DNA of 64,000 nt from assembly GCF_020524545.1 (NCBI RefSeq), contig NZ_JAIVLG010000003.1, forward strand, positions 62,001 to 126,000, given 5' to 3'. Positions 26,215-32,767 of this stretch are shown here, one piece after another (position 1 is the first letter of the stretch; every line of letters begins with the position of its first letter). The notes beneath the pieces are model-generated. The model was not told the DNA's origin. It made no database searches and saw only the letters and a list, made by a program, of their open reading frames with translations. Both the position numbers and the translations under genes were made by a program. The DNA comes from Microbacterium paraoxydans (GTDB lineage: Bacteria > Actinomycetota > Actinomycetes > Actinomycetales > Microbacteriaceae).

Positions 26215-27078
26215 CTATTCGGACTTGCGATACGTCGTTCTTGGAGCCGGATCGATGGTCGTGAATCCGCCTTTTGGAGTCACGTTCCCCATCGCGGCCA
26301 AGTTCTCCAGGTGATTGCGCGTGAAGATCTCGGTGTAGATCATTCGGTCCTGCAGTGATTGCCTGCTGCCGTTCAATGTGAAGCCGGCCCATGCCTGGAT
26401 CTCAGGCGCGATCGCAACCCCGCGCAGGTCCGCCTGAACCTCTCGTGGAGCGATCGGTCGGCTGCAGGTGAATCGTCCGAGGACGAGTTCGCCCTCGATA
26501 TGGCGATACGGCGTTACGCTCTCGTCGAATTCGATCTTCACGCCGGGCAGCACAGCAATGCGGATGCGATGGGCGTCGACGCGGCCGAGCCCGACGTGGA
26601 GGGAGCGATGCCGGTCAGTGCGTGCGAGTTCGTGGATCCAATAGGTCAGGTTGCTCTCGGGCCCGTAGGGGGACTGGTAGGGCTGTGACTTTTCGAGTGC
26701 CTCGACGACATGCGTCGGCAGCATCGACAAGCGATTCGACTGCTGCTTGAACTCTCGAGGGGTCGTGCAGATTGGAAACTGGATTCGCTCAGCCTGCGGC
26801 GGCGGATTCCGTCCAGAAAGTGTCGCGGCCAGGGCGTACAGGCCGTTGTCAAGCGCAGCCCGGAGGGCGGCCAGCCACTCGGAGAAGATCAGCGCCATCT
26901 CGACCGGAGCGGGCTCCCGCATGACGGCCAGGATCTCCAGCGTGCATGGATCGACGTTTCGAATGTCGATGTCCCACGGGTGCCCATCGACATACGTGCC
27001 CCAGGCCGCCGCGAACTCGCCCCGCTTAGCGGCTGCACGTTCGTGTCTGGCGAACGCCATTTCGTAGAGCTCCTGCAT
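26215..27078 (-). CDS. Uncharacterised island protein
   Basis: This 287-residue protein is convergent with the large NTPase. The N-terminal half is mostly helical and contains 'SEWLAALRAALDNGLYALAA'. A middle segment reads 'LPTHVVEALEKSQPYQSPYG' and then 'YWIHELARTDRHRSLHVGLG', and a beta-rich C-terminal half follows. The helical 'LRxALD..xYAL' and 'L-E-L-x-x-T-D-x-H-R' pattern recalls a widespread family of uncharacterised actinobacterial proteins, but I cannot name it. No catalytic motif is evident. Being the nearest neighbour of the NTPase, it may be a partner, though the opposite orientation does not show that. Confidence 0.6.
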   Translation of the reverse strand: MQELYEMAFARHERAAAKRGEFAAAWGTYVDGHPWDIDIRNVDPCTLEILAVMREPAPVEMALIFSEWLAALRAALDNGLYALAATLSGRNPPPQAERIQFPICTTPREFKQQSNRLSMLPTHVVEALEKSQPYQSPYGPESNLTYWIHELARTDRHRSLHVGLGRVDAHRIRIAVLPGVKIEFDESVTPYRHIEGELVLGRFTCSRPIAPREVQADLRGVAIAPEIQAWAGFTLNGSRQSLQDRMIYTEIFTRNHLENLAAMGNVTPKGGFTTIDPAPRTTYRKSE

Positions 27079-27204
27079 GTCGTCACCGCCGAAGTGAGAG
27101 TGCCGTGAACATCATGAGGTTGGCTCCTGAATCGTTGGGTCTCTCAGAAGCCTGACATACAGGTCCGACACAGGTCCCCTGTATCCCGGCAGCGAAAATC
27201 GTGA

Positions 27205-27651
27205 TCACTCCTCCCAAACCCCGGCCGTCCGGGCGAGGAACCCCTCCCTGGAGCAGGACTCGACGCCGAGCTCCGCGGCCTTGGCGCGTACCGCGTTATC
27301 GTTCGAGACGATCACCCAGGTCGGGCCCCACAGGGCCGTGGCTGCTTCTTCCATGCCGTCGAGTGCGCAGGCGATGAGCATCGGGTCGGCGGCGCCCTTG
27401 TTCGCGTAGAGGTTCACGAGCGTGGTGTCATCGACCGACACGGTAGCCATCACGGTGCCGAGGTGCTTGAGGACATTCGCGGTGGTCGGGTACTCGACGT
27501 CTTTGAACGATGCGGCATCGGGGTACCCGTCCGCCTCGTGGATGATCTCCGATGGGAGTGCGCAGCGATCGTGGAAGAACGCGCTCGCGCGCTGGGCACG
27601 GGTGAGGTGCGAGAGGGCGTTGTTGTCGAGGAGGTACAGCTCTTCATTCAT
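27205..27651 (-). CDS. PIN domain ribonuclease-like protein
   Basis: This is a 148-residue single-domain protein with the acidic quartet of PIN nucleases. Asp9 is in 'YLLDNNALSHL', Glu35 or Glu39 in 'LPSEIIHEAD', Asp89 in 'GAADPMLIACALD' and Asp118 in 'VIVSNDNAVRAKAAELG'. PIN proteins are mostly toxin RNases. The start overlaps the preceding ImmA-like gene by 4 bases, so the two are translated together. A toxin paired with a larger regulatory partner is the simplest reading. A classical small antitoxin is not present immediately upstream. Confidence 0.8.
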   Translation of the reverse strand: MNEELYLLDNNALSHLTRAQRASAFFHDRCALPSEIIHEADGYPDAASFKDVEYPTTANVLKHLGTVMATVSVDDTTLVNLYANKGAADPMLIACALDGMEEAATALWGPTWVIVSNDNAVRAKAAELGVESCSREGFLARTAGVWEE

Positions 27652-28820
27652 CGCAGCGCCGCCTTCAGCTCGCCGAGGTCGGCGGGGGAGAGGCGATTGA
27701 GGCAGACAACTCGGCAGAACTCCCGCTCGGTGAGTCGGTGTTCCTCGACGGCGCGGAGCATCCGCGCGGTGAGCGCTCGCCCGCTGTACTTCCGGATCGC
27801 GTTGACGGGCTTCGGTTGACTTCGCGGCCCAGGCTTCGGACGGCGCCGGAACTCGGTCTCGAGTTCACCGAGGTACTCGGCGGCGCCCTCGACGCTGAGC
27901 TTGCCGAGCCGCATCGCGCGCGCGGCCATAGCGCTCGGGGTGACCTTGAAGGTGTCAGCGGCGCGCTTGACCGCGTCGAGGCTGTCGAGGTCGAGGTCCT
28001 GGAGCTCGTGGCGAGGCATGAGGATCTCGCCGACGATGTCGTACTCGCCGCCGGCGTCTGGCGCGTTGCTGTTCGCGTCATACGTCACGGGTGCGAAGAT
28101 CCCGCGCGCGACGAGCACGGTCATCAGCATCAGGGTGAAGATCTGCCGCCCTGGTGGTTCCTGGAAGTCGCCGTGGTCGCCGCCGGTGAGGAAGATGTAG
28201 GGCACATTCGAGTCCCGGACCGTCATACCACTGAAGTGCACGCCGTCGAGGATCTGCGGCATGTAGCCGCGCACGCTCCGAGAAACGAGCACCTGGTTCG
28301 CCTCGAGGCGCTCGATGAGCATCTCGAGGGCGATGTCCTTCGTCCTCGCTCGACGGATCGCGTCGAGATCGAGCCCGAGGGCCGCGACGAGCTTCTCGGC
28401 ATCCGCGTGCACCGTCGCACCTGGCCGGCGCAGGAGCCCGACGATCTTGTTCTTGACGAGCGACGGGTCGTGCTTCTTCGCGAGCGATTGCTTCCGGAGG
28501 AGGTCCTTGATGATCAGCTCCACGTCGCGGAGCTTGATCGTGGTCCTCGTGTTGACGGTGAACGTGTCCGGGGCTACGCCCTGCAGCAGCTTCTCCGTCT
28601 TCGCGCGAACCTGCGCCTGGACGAGCGCGAGCGGGGCGAAGAACAGCGGGTGCGGCACTTCTGCCTTCCGTGCGAGGTCCACGAGCTCGGTGTAGTAGAG
28701 CTCGCGCCGATCGAGAGCGTGGTGGTACGGCGCCCGGCCGTTGACGACGGAGTTCTCGAGTAACTCCTCGAAGACGGCTCGATCGATTGGGACACGTTCT
28801 CCGTTGATCAGCACGTCCAC
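27648..28820 (-). CDS. ImmA/IrrE-like protein lacking the HExxH motif, partner of the PIN gene
   Basis: This 390-residue protein starts at a GTG. The central part resembles the ImmA/IrrE (DUF955) domain, with 'VPYIFLTGGDHGDF' (207-220) followed by 'EPPGRQIFTLMLMTVLVARG' (221-240) and 'GEILMPRHEL' (264-273). The second corresponds to the helix that normally reads F-T-L-x-H-E-L-x-H. The zinc-binding H-E-x-x-H is replaced by M-L-M-T-V, so peptidase activity is unlikely. N-terminal residues 33-110 are helical ('ELYYTELVDLARKAEVPHPL'), as in regulators joined to such domains. Coupling to a PIN nuclease suggests an antitoxin or regulatory role. Family assignment is by pattern recall and is moderate. 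Confidence 0.5.
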   Translation of the reverse strand: MDVLINGERVPIDRAVFEELLENSVVNGRAPYHHALDRRELYYTELVDLARKAEVPHPLFFAPLALVQAQVRAKTEKLLQGVAPDTFTVNTRTTIKLRDVELIIKDLLRKQSLAKKHDPSLVKNKIVGLLRRPGATVHADAEKLVAALGLDLDAIRRARTKDIALEMLIERLEANQVLVSRSVRGYMPQILDGVHFSGMTVRDSNVPYIFLTGGDHGDFQEPPGRQIFTLMLMTVLVARGIFAPVTYDANSNAPDAGGEYDIVGEILMPRHELQDLDLDSLDAVKRAADTFKVTPSAMAARAMRLGKLSVEGAAEYLGELETEFRRRPKPGPRSQPKPVNAIRKYSGRALTARMLRAVEEHRLTEREFCRVVCLNRLSPADLGELKAALR

Positions 28821-29016
28821 TTAGCGGCCCTGCTTTCGCCCCTGCTCGCCCCTCCGGCGAATCGTTCCGACCGACCGCTTCCTCGCAGCCTGTGGCTCGG
28901 ACGCTACATGGTTCGGTCGAACGAGAGGTCGATCCACGCCGGAACTCGCTCGTCCCCATCCGTCACAGAGCCGTGCTTGGCTTCTTCTCACCTGTCGGTG
29001 GTGGCGCGCGCGGCGG

Positions 29017-29715
29017 CTAATCTGGTCCGTCCGAGCTCCACCCGGGCCCTCCAAGTCGTGCAGTACGGTGGGCCGACGCCCACGCCGCGGCATCGACAAG
29101 CCTCCGCTGCGCGTGAAGGTCTCCGAACTCCAGTTCGGATGAGTGAGCGTCGTCGACTCGACCGTCGCGTGCTTCCAGGCGCGCGTCGATCTCGTCGAGC
29201 CAGGAGCCGTAGGGTTCCGTGATCGGCATCCCGAGGTAGTGATCGTTGTGTGCGTCGGCGACCGTGGTGTTCCAGAGCCGGTTTCTCTCTTCTCTGCGAC
29301 GCTCCTCGACGCTCATCGGCCAGGATTCAATCCGGTCGAGGTCATCGAGTAGTTCCGCATCAGCGGTGAAACGCTTCGGCGCGTCTGGCTGCTGCGCCAG
29401 TGCTTCGCCGTATCTGAGGTCCCACACAGCGCCGGGATGCTGGAGGAACCGGGTTGGCGCAGTCCATGGCGTGCGGCGCGGCACATGCATCCCCGGCCTT
29501 GCCCGGGCTCCCGGAGGGACCCACTCCCGCAGGCCTCGATATCCGATCGGCGCGGTCGGCGGCCAGACCCACTCAAGCGCATCGTCGTCGGCTGCGTCGA
29601 CGTTCACACACGTCCATCCTCGAGAAAGGAGGGTTGACGGGACGTCGCTGCTGAGCTGCCGGTACCCATTGAGCAACGCTTGGATCTCGTCGTCCGCGGC
29701 AGTCACGGAGATCAC
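29017..29715 (-). CDS. Hypothetical island protein
   Basis: This 232-residue protein starts at a GTG and has no recognised domain. The first 45 residues look like a folded N-terminus ('SVTAADDEIQALLNGYRQLS'). A tryptophan- and proline-rich middle follows ('DDALEWVWPPTAPIGYRGLR'), then an acidic, arginine-rich helical part ('SWPMSVEERRREERNRLW'). It is cytoplasmic by composition. Its first 143 bases overlap the 3' end of the ribbon-helix-helix frame upstream, an unusually long overlap. This suggests that the upstream frame has lost its original stop. Its position after a small DNA-binding gene may point to a two-gene unit. Confidence 0.5.
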   Translation of the reverse strand: MISVTAADDEIQALLNGYRQLSSDVPSTLLSRGWTCVNVDAADDDALEWVWPPTAPIGYRGLREWVPPGARARPGMHVPRRTPWTAPTRFLQHPGAVWDLRYGEALAQQPDAPKRFTADAELLDDLDRIESWPMSVEERRREERNRLWNTTVADAHNDHYLGMPITEPYGSWLDEIDARLEARDGRVDDAHSSELEFGDLHAQRRLVDAAAWASAHRTARLGGPGWSSDGPD

Positions 29716-30082
29716 CGGTGGGCGGAGCAGCAGAAGCGTCCGGTGAGCTTCTTCTGAAGACGCGTGAGTCGCGGAACAGGGAAGAGATGAGCGCGCGCTG
29801 GTCCGCGGTAAGCGGCGGGAAGCCGGCCACCGTCTTCATGACCGAGTTATGGATTGCGATGGCCTGGGCGTAGGGGAGATGCCTCAGGTGCCCGGGCACA
29901 GGCGGACGCTCAGGGAGGCGCACGGCGGCTTCGATGATCGCCGAGCGGATGGCGGCGGACTTGGAGGTCGTGTCGGCGGTCAGTAGAGCCAATGCCGCCT
30001 CCGACTCGTCGTCGAGGATCACGGCGACCGTCTTTCGTTTCGGGCGGCGTTGCATCCTCGGGTATTCGTCGACCATGATCAT
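29573..30082 (-). CDS. Ribbon-helix-helix-like protein, 3' end possibly frameshifted
   Basis: The first 105 residues look genuine. A basic tail 'RMQRRPKRK' is followed by a strand 'TVAVILDDESEAALALL' and helices 'TTSKSAAIRSAIIEAAVRL', the pattern of MetJ/Arc-type ribbon-helix-helix regulators. A further region is 'GHLRHLPYAQAIAIHNSVM'. From about residue 112 the translation becomes arginine/serine-rich, as in a shadow frame, while the overlapping neighbour is in its normal frame. I therefore suspect a frameshift or a lost stop near 29745. A perfect inverted repeat lies 8 bases upstream of the start (30090-30103), which is a plausible autoregulatory operator. Confidence 0.5.
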   Translation of the reverse strand: MIMVDEYPRMQRRPKRKTVAVILDDESEAALALLTADTTSKSAAIRSAIIEAAVRLPERPPVPGHLRHLPYAQAIAIHNSVMKTVAGFPPLTADQRALISSLFRDSRVFRRSSPDASAAPPTGDLRDCRGRRDPSVAQWVPAAQQRRPVNPPFSRMDVCERRRSRRRCA

Positions 30083-30089
30083 CGCCTCG

Positions 30090-30103
30090 CTCTCTCAAGA
30101 GAG
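30090..30103. promoter_or_regulatory. Inverted repeat upstream of the ribbon-helix-helix gene
   Basis: CTCTCT at 30090-30095 and AGAGAG at 30098-30103 form a perfect 6-bp inverted repeat with a 2-base centre, 8 bases before the start at 30082. Ribbon-helix-helix proteins often bind such sites at their own promoter. Confidence 0.4.
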
Positions 30104-30136
30104 TCATGGCGATCTTAGACGTGATGCCGGGTTCTA

Positions 30137-30170
30137 TGGAAGCGATAAGTACCTGGAAGCGATGAGTCCC
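30137..30170 (+). repeat. Tandem 17-base direct repeat upstream of the Cro/C1-type regulator
   Basis: TGGAAGCGATAAGTACC (30137-30153) is followed without gap by TGGAAGCGATGAGTCCC (30154-30170), 15 of 17 bases identical. The pair ends 18 bases before the regulator start and lies in the divergent promoter region. It is a candidate operator pair or iteron. Confidence 0.55.
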
Positions 30171-30180
30171 GGTGAAGACG

Positions 30181-30206
30181 CTTGAGGGGTGGCACTTCCC
30201 CTCAAG
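30181..30206. promoter_or_regulatory. 9-bp perfect inverted repeat over the regulator start codon
   Basis: CTTGAGGGG at 30181-30189 pairs with CCCCTCAAG at 30198-30206 (8-base spacer). The GTG start of the regulator begins at the last base of the left arm. It may be an operator, or an mRNA hairpin that masks the start. Confidence 0.5.
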
Positions 30207-30416
30207 TCTGTTCTCGGCGCGCGCGTGCGAGAGCTTCGGCTCGCGGAGGGGCTGACGCAAGAGGGGTTGGCAGAGAAGCTCGGCGTCACTCCGCGGTACT
30301 TGGCCGGGATCGAGCGGGGAGAGCGGAACCTCACTCTCGACTCCATTGATGCGCTGGCTCACCAGCTCGGCGTGTCCGCCTCGAGCCTCCTCGCCGTGCA
30401 CTCGGAACCTCGCTGA
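30189..30416 (+). CDS. Cro/C1-type (XRE) helix-turn-helix regulator
   Basis: This 75-residue protein is a single XRE helix-turn-helix domain. Helices 2 and 3 read 'LTQEGLAEKLGVTPRYLAGI', followed by 'ERGERNLTLDSIDALAHQLG', an almost perfect family match. The GTG start lies in a 9-bp inverted repeat, and no later ATG in frame leaves a complete domain. It diverges from the ribbon-helix-helix gene, with about 106 bases containing tandem direct repeats and two inverted repeats between them. That is the layout of an autoregulated switch region. It is the last gene before the right island end and may control the cargo. Confidence 0.85.
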   Translation: MALPLKSVLGARVRELRLAEGLTQEGLAEKLGVTPRYLAGIERGERNLTLDSIDALAHQLGVSASSLLAVHSEPR

Positions 30417-30593
30417 GTTAGACCGGTCTGTGTCGCGGACGCGCGGGTCAGCGGCGTGAATACCTCCACATCGCTAGACGCCCCGTGTGCCGCCGCGCAC
30501 GCCGTTGTGATGCCCGTCTTGCGTCACGAGACCCTCCTGACTGAGCGGAAGAGTCCGGCTCGACCATGCCCCCTCGATGTGATCTCACATCGC

Positions 30594-30609
30594 TCGTCTA
30601 AGATATGGT
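30594..30609 (+). repeat. Right copy of TCGTCTAAG-NN-ATGGT
   Basis: This matches 21191-21206 in the same orientation (14 of 16 bases). It lies 77 bases before the right junction octamer, whereas the left copy lies 9 bases after the left one. Spacing is therefore not symmetrical. Confidence 0.45.
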
Positions 30610-30686
30610 GGCCCCGAGATCCGCGTAATTCCGCGGACGGCGGTCGCGATACGGCTCGAAAAGCACCCATTTCCCCTACCCCCTTT

Positions 30687-30694
30687 ATGTTCAC
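30687..30694 (+). repeat. Right copy of the island-junction octamer ATGTTCAC
   Basis: The native 3' gene half resumes here in the same codon phase as the left octamer at 21174-21181. It is the candidate attR or second copy of a target duplication. Confidence 0.6.
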
Positions 30695-30893
30695 CGAGAT
30701 CGAGGGGCCAGACTGGGATTCGGTCATGGGCGTCGTGAAGCGCGCGACCGAAGCGGTCATGCCGTTCGGGTCACGGGTCTCCCTCGTGCTCAAGGCCGAC
30801 ATCCGTCCCGGGTACTCGGGAGAGCTCGACGCGAAGATCGAACGGCTCGAGGCGGCGATCGAGGAGGCGGCTGCACGCCCCGGCGACCGCTAA
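30687..30893 (+). pseudogene. 3' fragment of the disrupted thiamine-binding protein gene
   Basis: This stretch encodes 'MFTEIEGPDWDSVMGVVKRA' and continues to the family's C-terminus ('SLVLKADIRPGYSGELDAKI'). It lacks the first half of the domain. The frame stays open upstream to 30456, but that part (P-, R- and S-rich) is not homologous to anything in the family. Together with 21036-21182 it makes one normal-length gene. It is directly followed, after 9 bases, by the MFS gene, as expected for the original operon. Confidence 0.9.
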
Positions 30894-30902
30894 GCTGATC
30901 CG

Positions 30903-32132
30903 GTGAATCCCTCGACGCAATCGAGGGGTGCGGCGAAGTGGGCGCTCCTCTCTCTCGCCATAGGCAGTTTCGGCATCGGCATGACCGAGTTCGTGGTCAT
31001 GGGCCTGCTGCCCGACATCGCCGCCGACCTGCTGCCCTCGTTGTGGGCGACCCGCCCGGAAGAAGCGCTGAGCCAGACGGGATGGCTGATCTCGCTGTAC
31101 GCGCTGGGTGTCGTCATCGGCGCCCCGACCATCGCCGGGTTCGTGGCACGCTACCCGCGTCACCGGGTGATGATCGTGCTCGCCCTCGCGCTCACGGTGT
31201 TCAACGCCCTCACGGTAGTCCTTCCGACGTTCGAGCTGGTCGCCGCCTCGCGATTCCTCGCGGGGTTGCCGCACGGCGCGTACTTCGGCATCGGTGCCCT
31301 CGTCGCCGCCGATGTGATGGGGCCGGGAAACCGTGCCAAGGGCGTGGCGTTCATCCTCACCGGCCTCACCGTCGCGAATGTCATCGGGGTGCCGCTGGGG
31401 ACCTTCCTCGGTCAGGAGTGGGGGTGGCGGGCGGCGTTCGCGGTCGTGGCACTGGTGTTCGCGCTCGCGACGCTGTGCATCGCACTGTTCGTCCCCGAGC
31501 ACCCGGGGGATCCCGGGAGAACGATGCGCCAGGAGCTCGGGGTTTTCCGCCGGGCCCAGGTGTGGTTCACGCTCGGGATCGGCGCGATCGGCTTCGGCGG
31601 GTTCTTCGCGGTGTACAGCTACATCGCGCCGCTGGTCACCGAGGTGGCGGGGGCGCCCGAGTGGGCGGTCCCGATCGTGCTCGTGCTGATGGGGCTCGGC
31701 ATGACCGGCGGGAACCTCGTGGGCGGCCATCTCGCCGACATCGATCTGCGCCGTACGCTGCTGTGGGGACTCGCGGCGATGGCGATCGTGTTCGCCCTGC
31801 TCGCCTTCCTCTCGTTCTGGATCGTGAGCCTCGGGTTGACGGTGCTCGTCGTCGGATTCGTCTCGTCGGTGCTGAGCCCGACCATCCAGACGCGGCTCAT
31901 GGATGTGGCCGGCGACAATCAGTCGATCGCGGCCGCGATGAACCACTCCGCGCTGAACATCGGGAACAGCCTCGGTGCGTTCCTCGGCGGTGTCGTGATC
32001 GCCGTGGGGTGGGGATTCACCGCGCCGGCCTGGACCGGAGCAGCGCTCGCCGTAGCCGGGCTCCTGATCGCACTGCTGTCGTACCGCCTCGAAGCGCGGC
32101 GCCCACAGACGACGGAGCTCGTCGCGTCGTAG
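30903..32132 (+). CDS. MFS transporter, drug/arabinose-efflux type
   Basis: This 409-residue protein has twelve membrane helices in two six-helix halves. Helix 1 carries 'GSFGIGMTEFVVMGLLPDIA', the signature of the AraJ/Cmx/YdhP group of proton-driven exporters. The loop 2-3 motif 'GAPTIAGFVARYPRHRV' and the start of helix 5 with 'GVPLGTFLGQEWGWRAAF' also fit. The GTG at 30903 follows the 3' fragment of the thiamine-binding gene by 9 bases. Before island insertion the pair was probably cotranscribed, so the insertion may have separated this gene from its promoter. The exported compound cannot be told. Confidence 0.88.
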   Translation: MNPSTQSRGAAKWALLSLAIGSFGIGMTEFVVMGLLPDIAADLLPSLWATRPEEALSQTGWLISLYALGVVIGAPTIAGFVARYPRHRVMIVLALALTVFNALTVVLPTFELVAASRFLAGLPHGAYFGIGALVAADVMGPGNRAKGVAFILTGLTVANVIGVPLGTFLGQEWGWRAAFAVVALVFALATLCIALFVPEHPGDPGRTMRQELGVFRRAQVWFTLGIGAIGFGGFFAVYSYIAPLVTEVAGAPEWAVPIVLVLMGLGMTGGNLVGGHLADIDLRRTLLWGLAAMAIVFALLAFLSFWIVSLGLTVLVVGFVSSVLSPTIQTRLMDVAGDNQSIAAAMNHSALNIGNSLGAFLGGVVIAVGWGFTAPAWTGAALAVAGLLIALLSYRLEARRPQTTELVAS

Positions 32133-32141
32133 AGTGACGGG

Positions 32142-32753
32142 ATGAGTGCCCCCGAGGAATCCTTGCCCGTCGCAGGTACCGTGGTGCTGCTGCGATCCTC
32201 GGAGTCCGGCTTCGAGGTGCTGCTGCTGCGTCGACCGGACCGTGGCTCCTTCGCGGGAGCCTGGGTGTTCCCTGGCGGCAAGGTCGAGCCCGAGGACCGG
32301 CGCGACGGCGCAGGAGACATCGACGACGCGCGCCGTGCCGCGATCCGGGAGACCTTCGAGGAGGTGGGGCTGCGGGTCGACGATCTGGTCCCGCTCTCCG
32401 AATGGCGGCCGCCGACCGAGGCTCCCACCCGCATCCGTACCTGGTTCTTCCTCGCCGCGGCATCGGACGCGGTACCGTCACCCGCCGAGGAGGAGGTCGC
32501 TGAGCTGGCCTGGGTGCGACCGTCCGAAGCGCTCGGGCGTCACGGTGCGGGGGAGTGGGCGCTGTACCCCCCGACCTGGGTCACGCTGCACCGTCTTTCC
32601 GCGTTCGCGGATGCTGCTGCGGCGATGTCCCGTGGCGGCGCGGCGGAGCTGTTCCAGACGCGTGTCCTCGACACCGAGGACGGCCGTGTCTTCGCCTGGG
32701 AGCAAGGCCGTCTCGAAGCCGGTGTGCTGCCGTGGAGGTTCGTCGCAGGCTGA
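32142..32753 (+). CDS. NUDIX hydrolase
   Basis: This 203-residue protein has a Nudix domain with 'WVFPGGKVEPEDRRDG' and 'RAAIRETFEEVGLRVDDL', which together form a Nudix box (G-x5-E ... R-E-x-x-E-E-x-G) with an insert between the halves. This spacing resembles NUDT19/CoA-diphosphohydrolase-like members. Substrates of the family are nucleoside-diphosphate-linked compounds; which one applies here is not clear. It starts 9 bases after the MFS stop and is convergent with metX. The C-terminal segment after residue 140 is specific to this subgroup. Confidence 0.85.
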   Translation: MSAPEESLPVAGTVVLLRSSESGFEVLLLRRPDRGSFAGAWVFPGGKVEPEDRRDGAGDIDDARRAAIRETFEEVGLRVDDLVPLSEWRPPTEAPTRIRTWFFLAAASDAVPSPAEEEVAELAWVRPSEALGRHGAGEWALYPPTWVTLHRLSAFADAAAAMSRGGAAELFQTRVLDTEDGRVFAWEQGRLEAGVLPWRFVAG

Positions 32754-32767
32754 GGGGCGCGGCAGTC

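Larger units (their letters stand above)
21174..30694. mobile_element. Genomic island of about 9.5 kb inserted in the thiamine-binding protein gene
   Basis: The boundaries are set by the two halves of one gene and an 8-base direct repeat, ATGTTCAC, at both junctions (21174-21181, 30687-30694). Inside, GC content is visibly lower and codon use less biased than in the flanks, especially at 21.6-26.2 kb. Cargo includes an intact substitute copy of the target gene, a large membrane NTPase, PIN and ImmA-like proteins, a ribbon-helix-helix protein and a Cro/C1-type regulator. No integrase, transposase, excisionase or conjugation gene is visible, so the element seems immobile now or depends on a recombinase supplied elsewhere. 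Confidence 0.8.

Noticed and set aside
30456..30686. An intact gene starting at 30456 and ending at 30893.
   Set aside because: Only the part from 30687 on is homologous to the thiamine-binding family. The upstream part has non-coding composition and lies in the island's right end.
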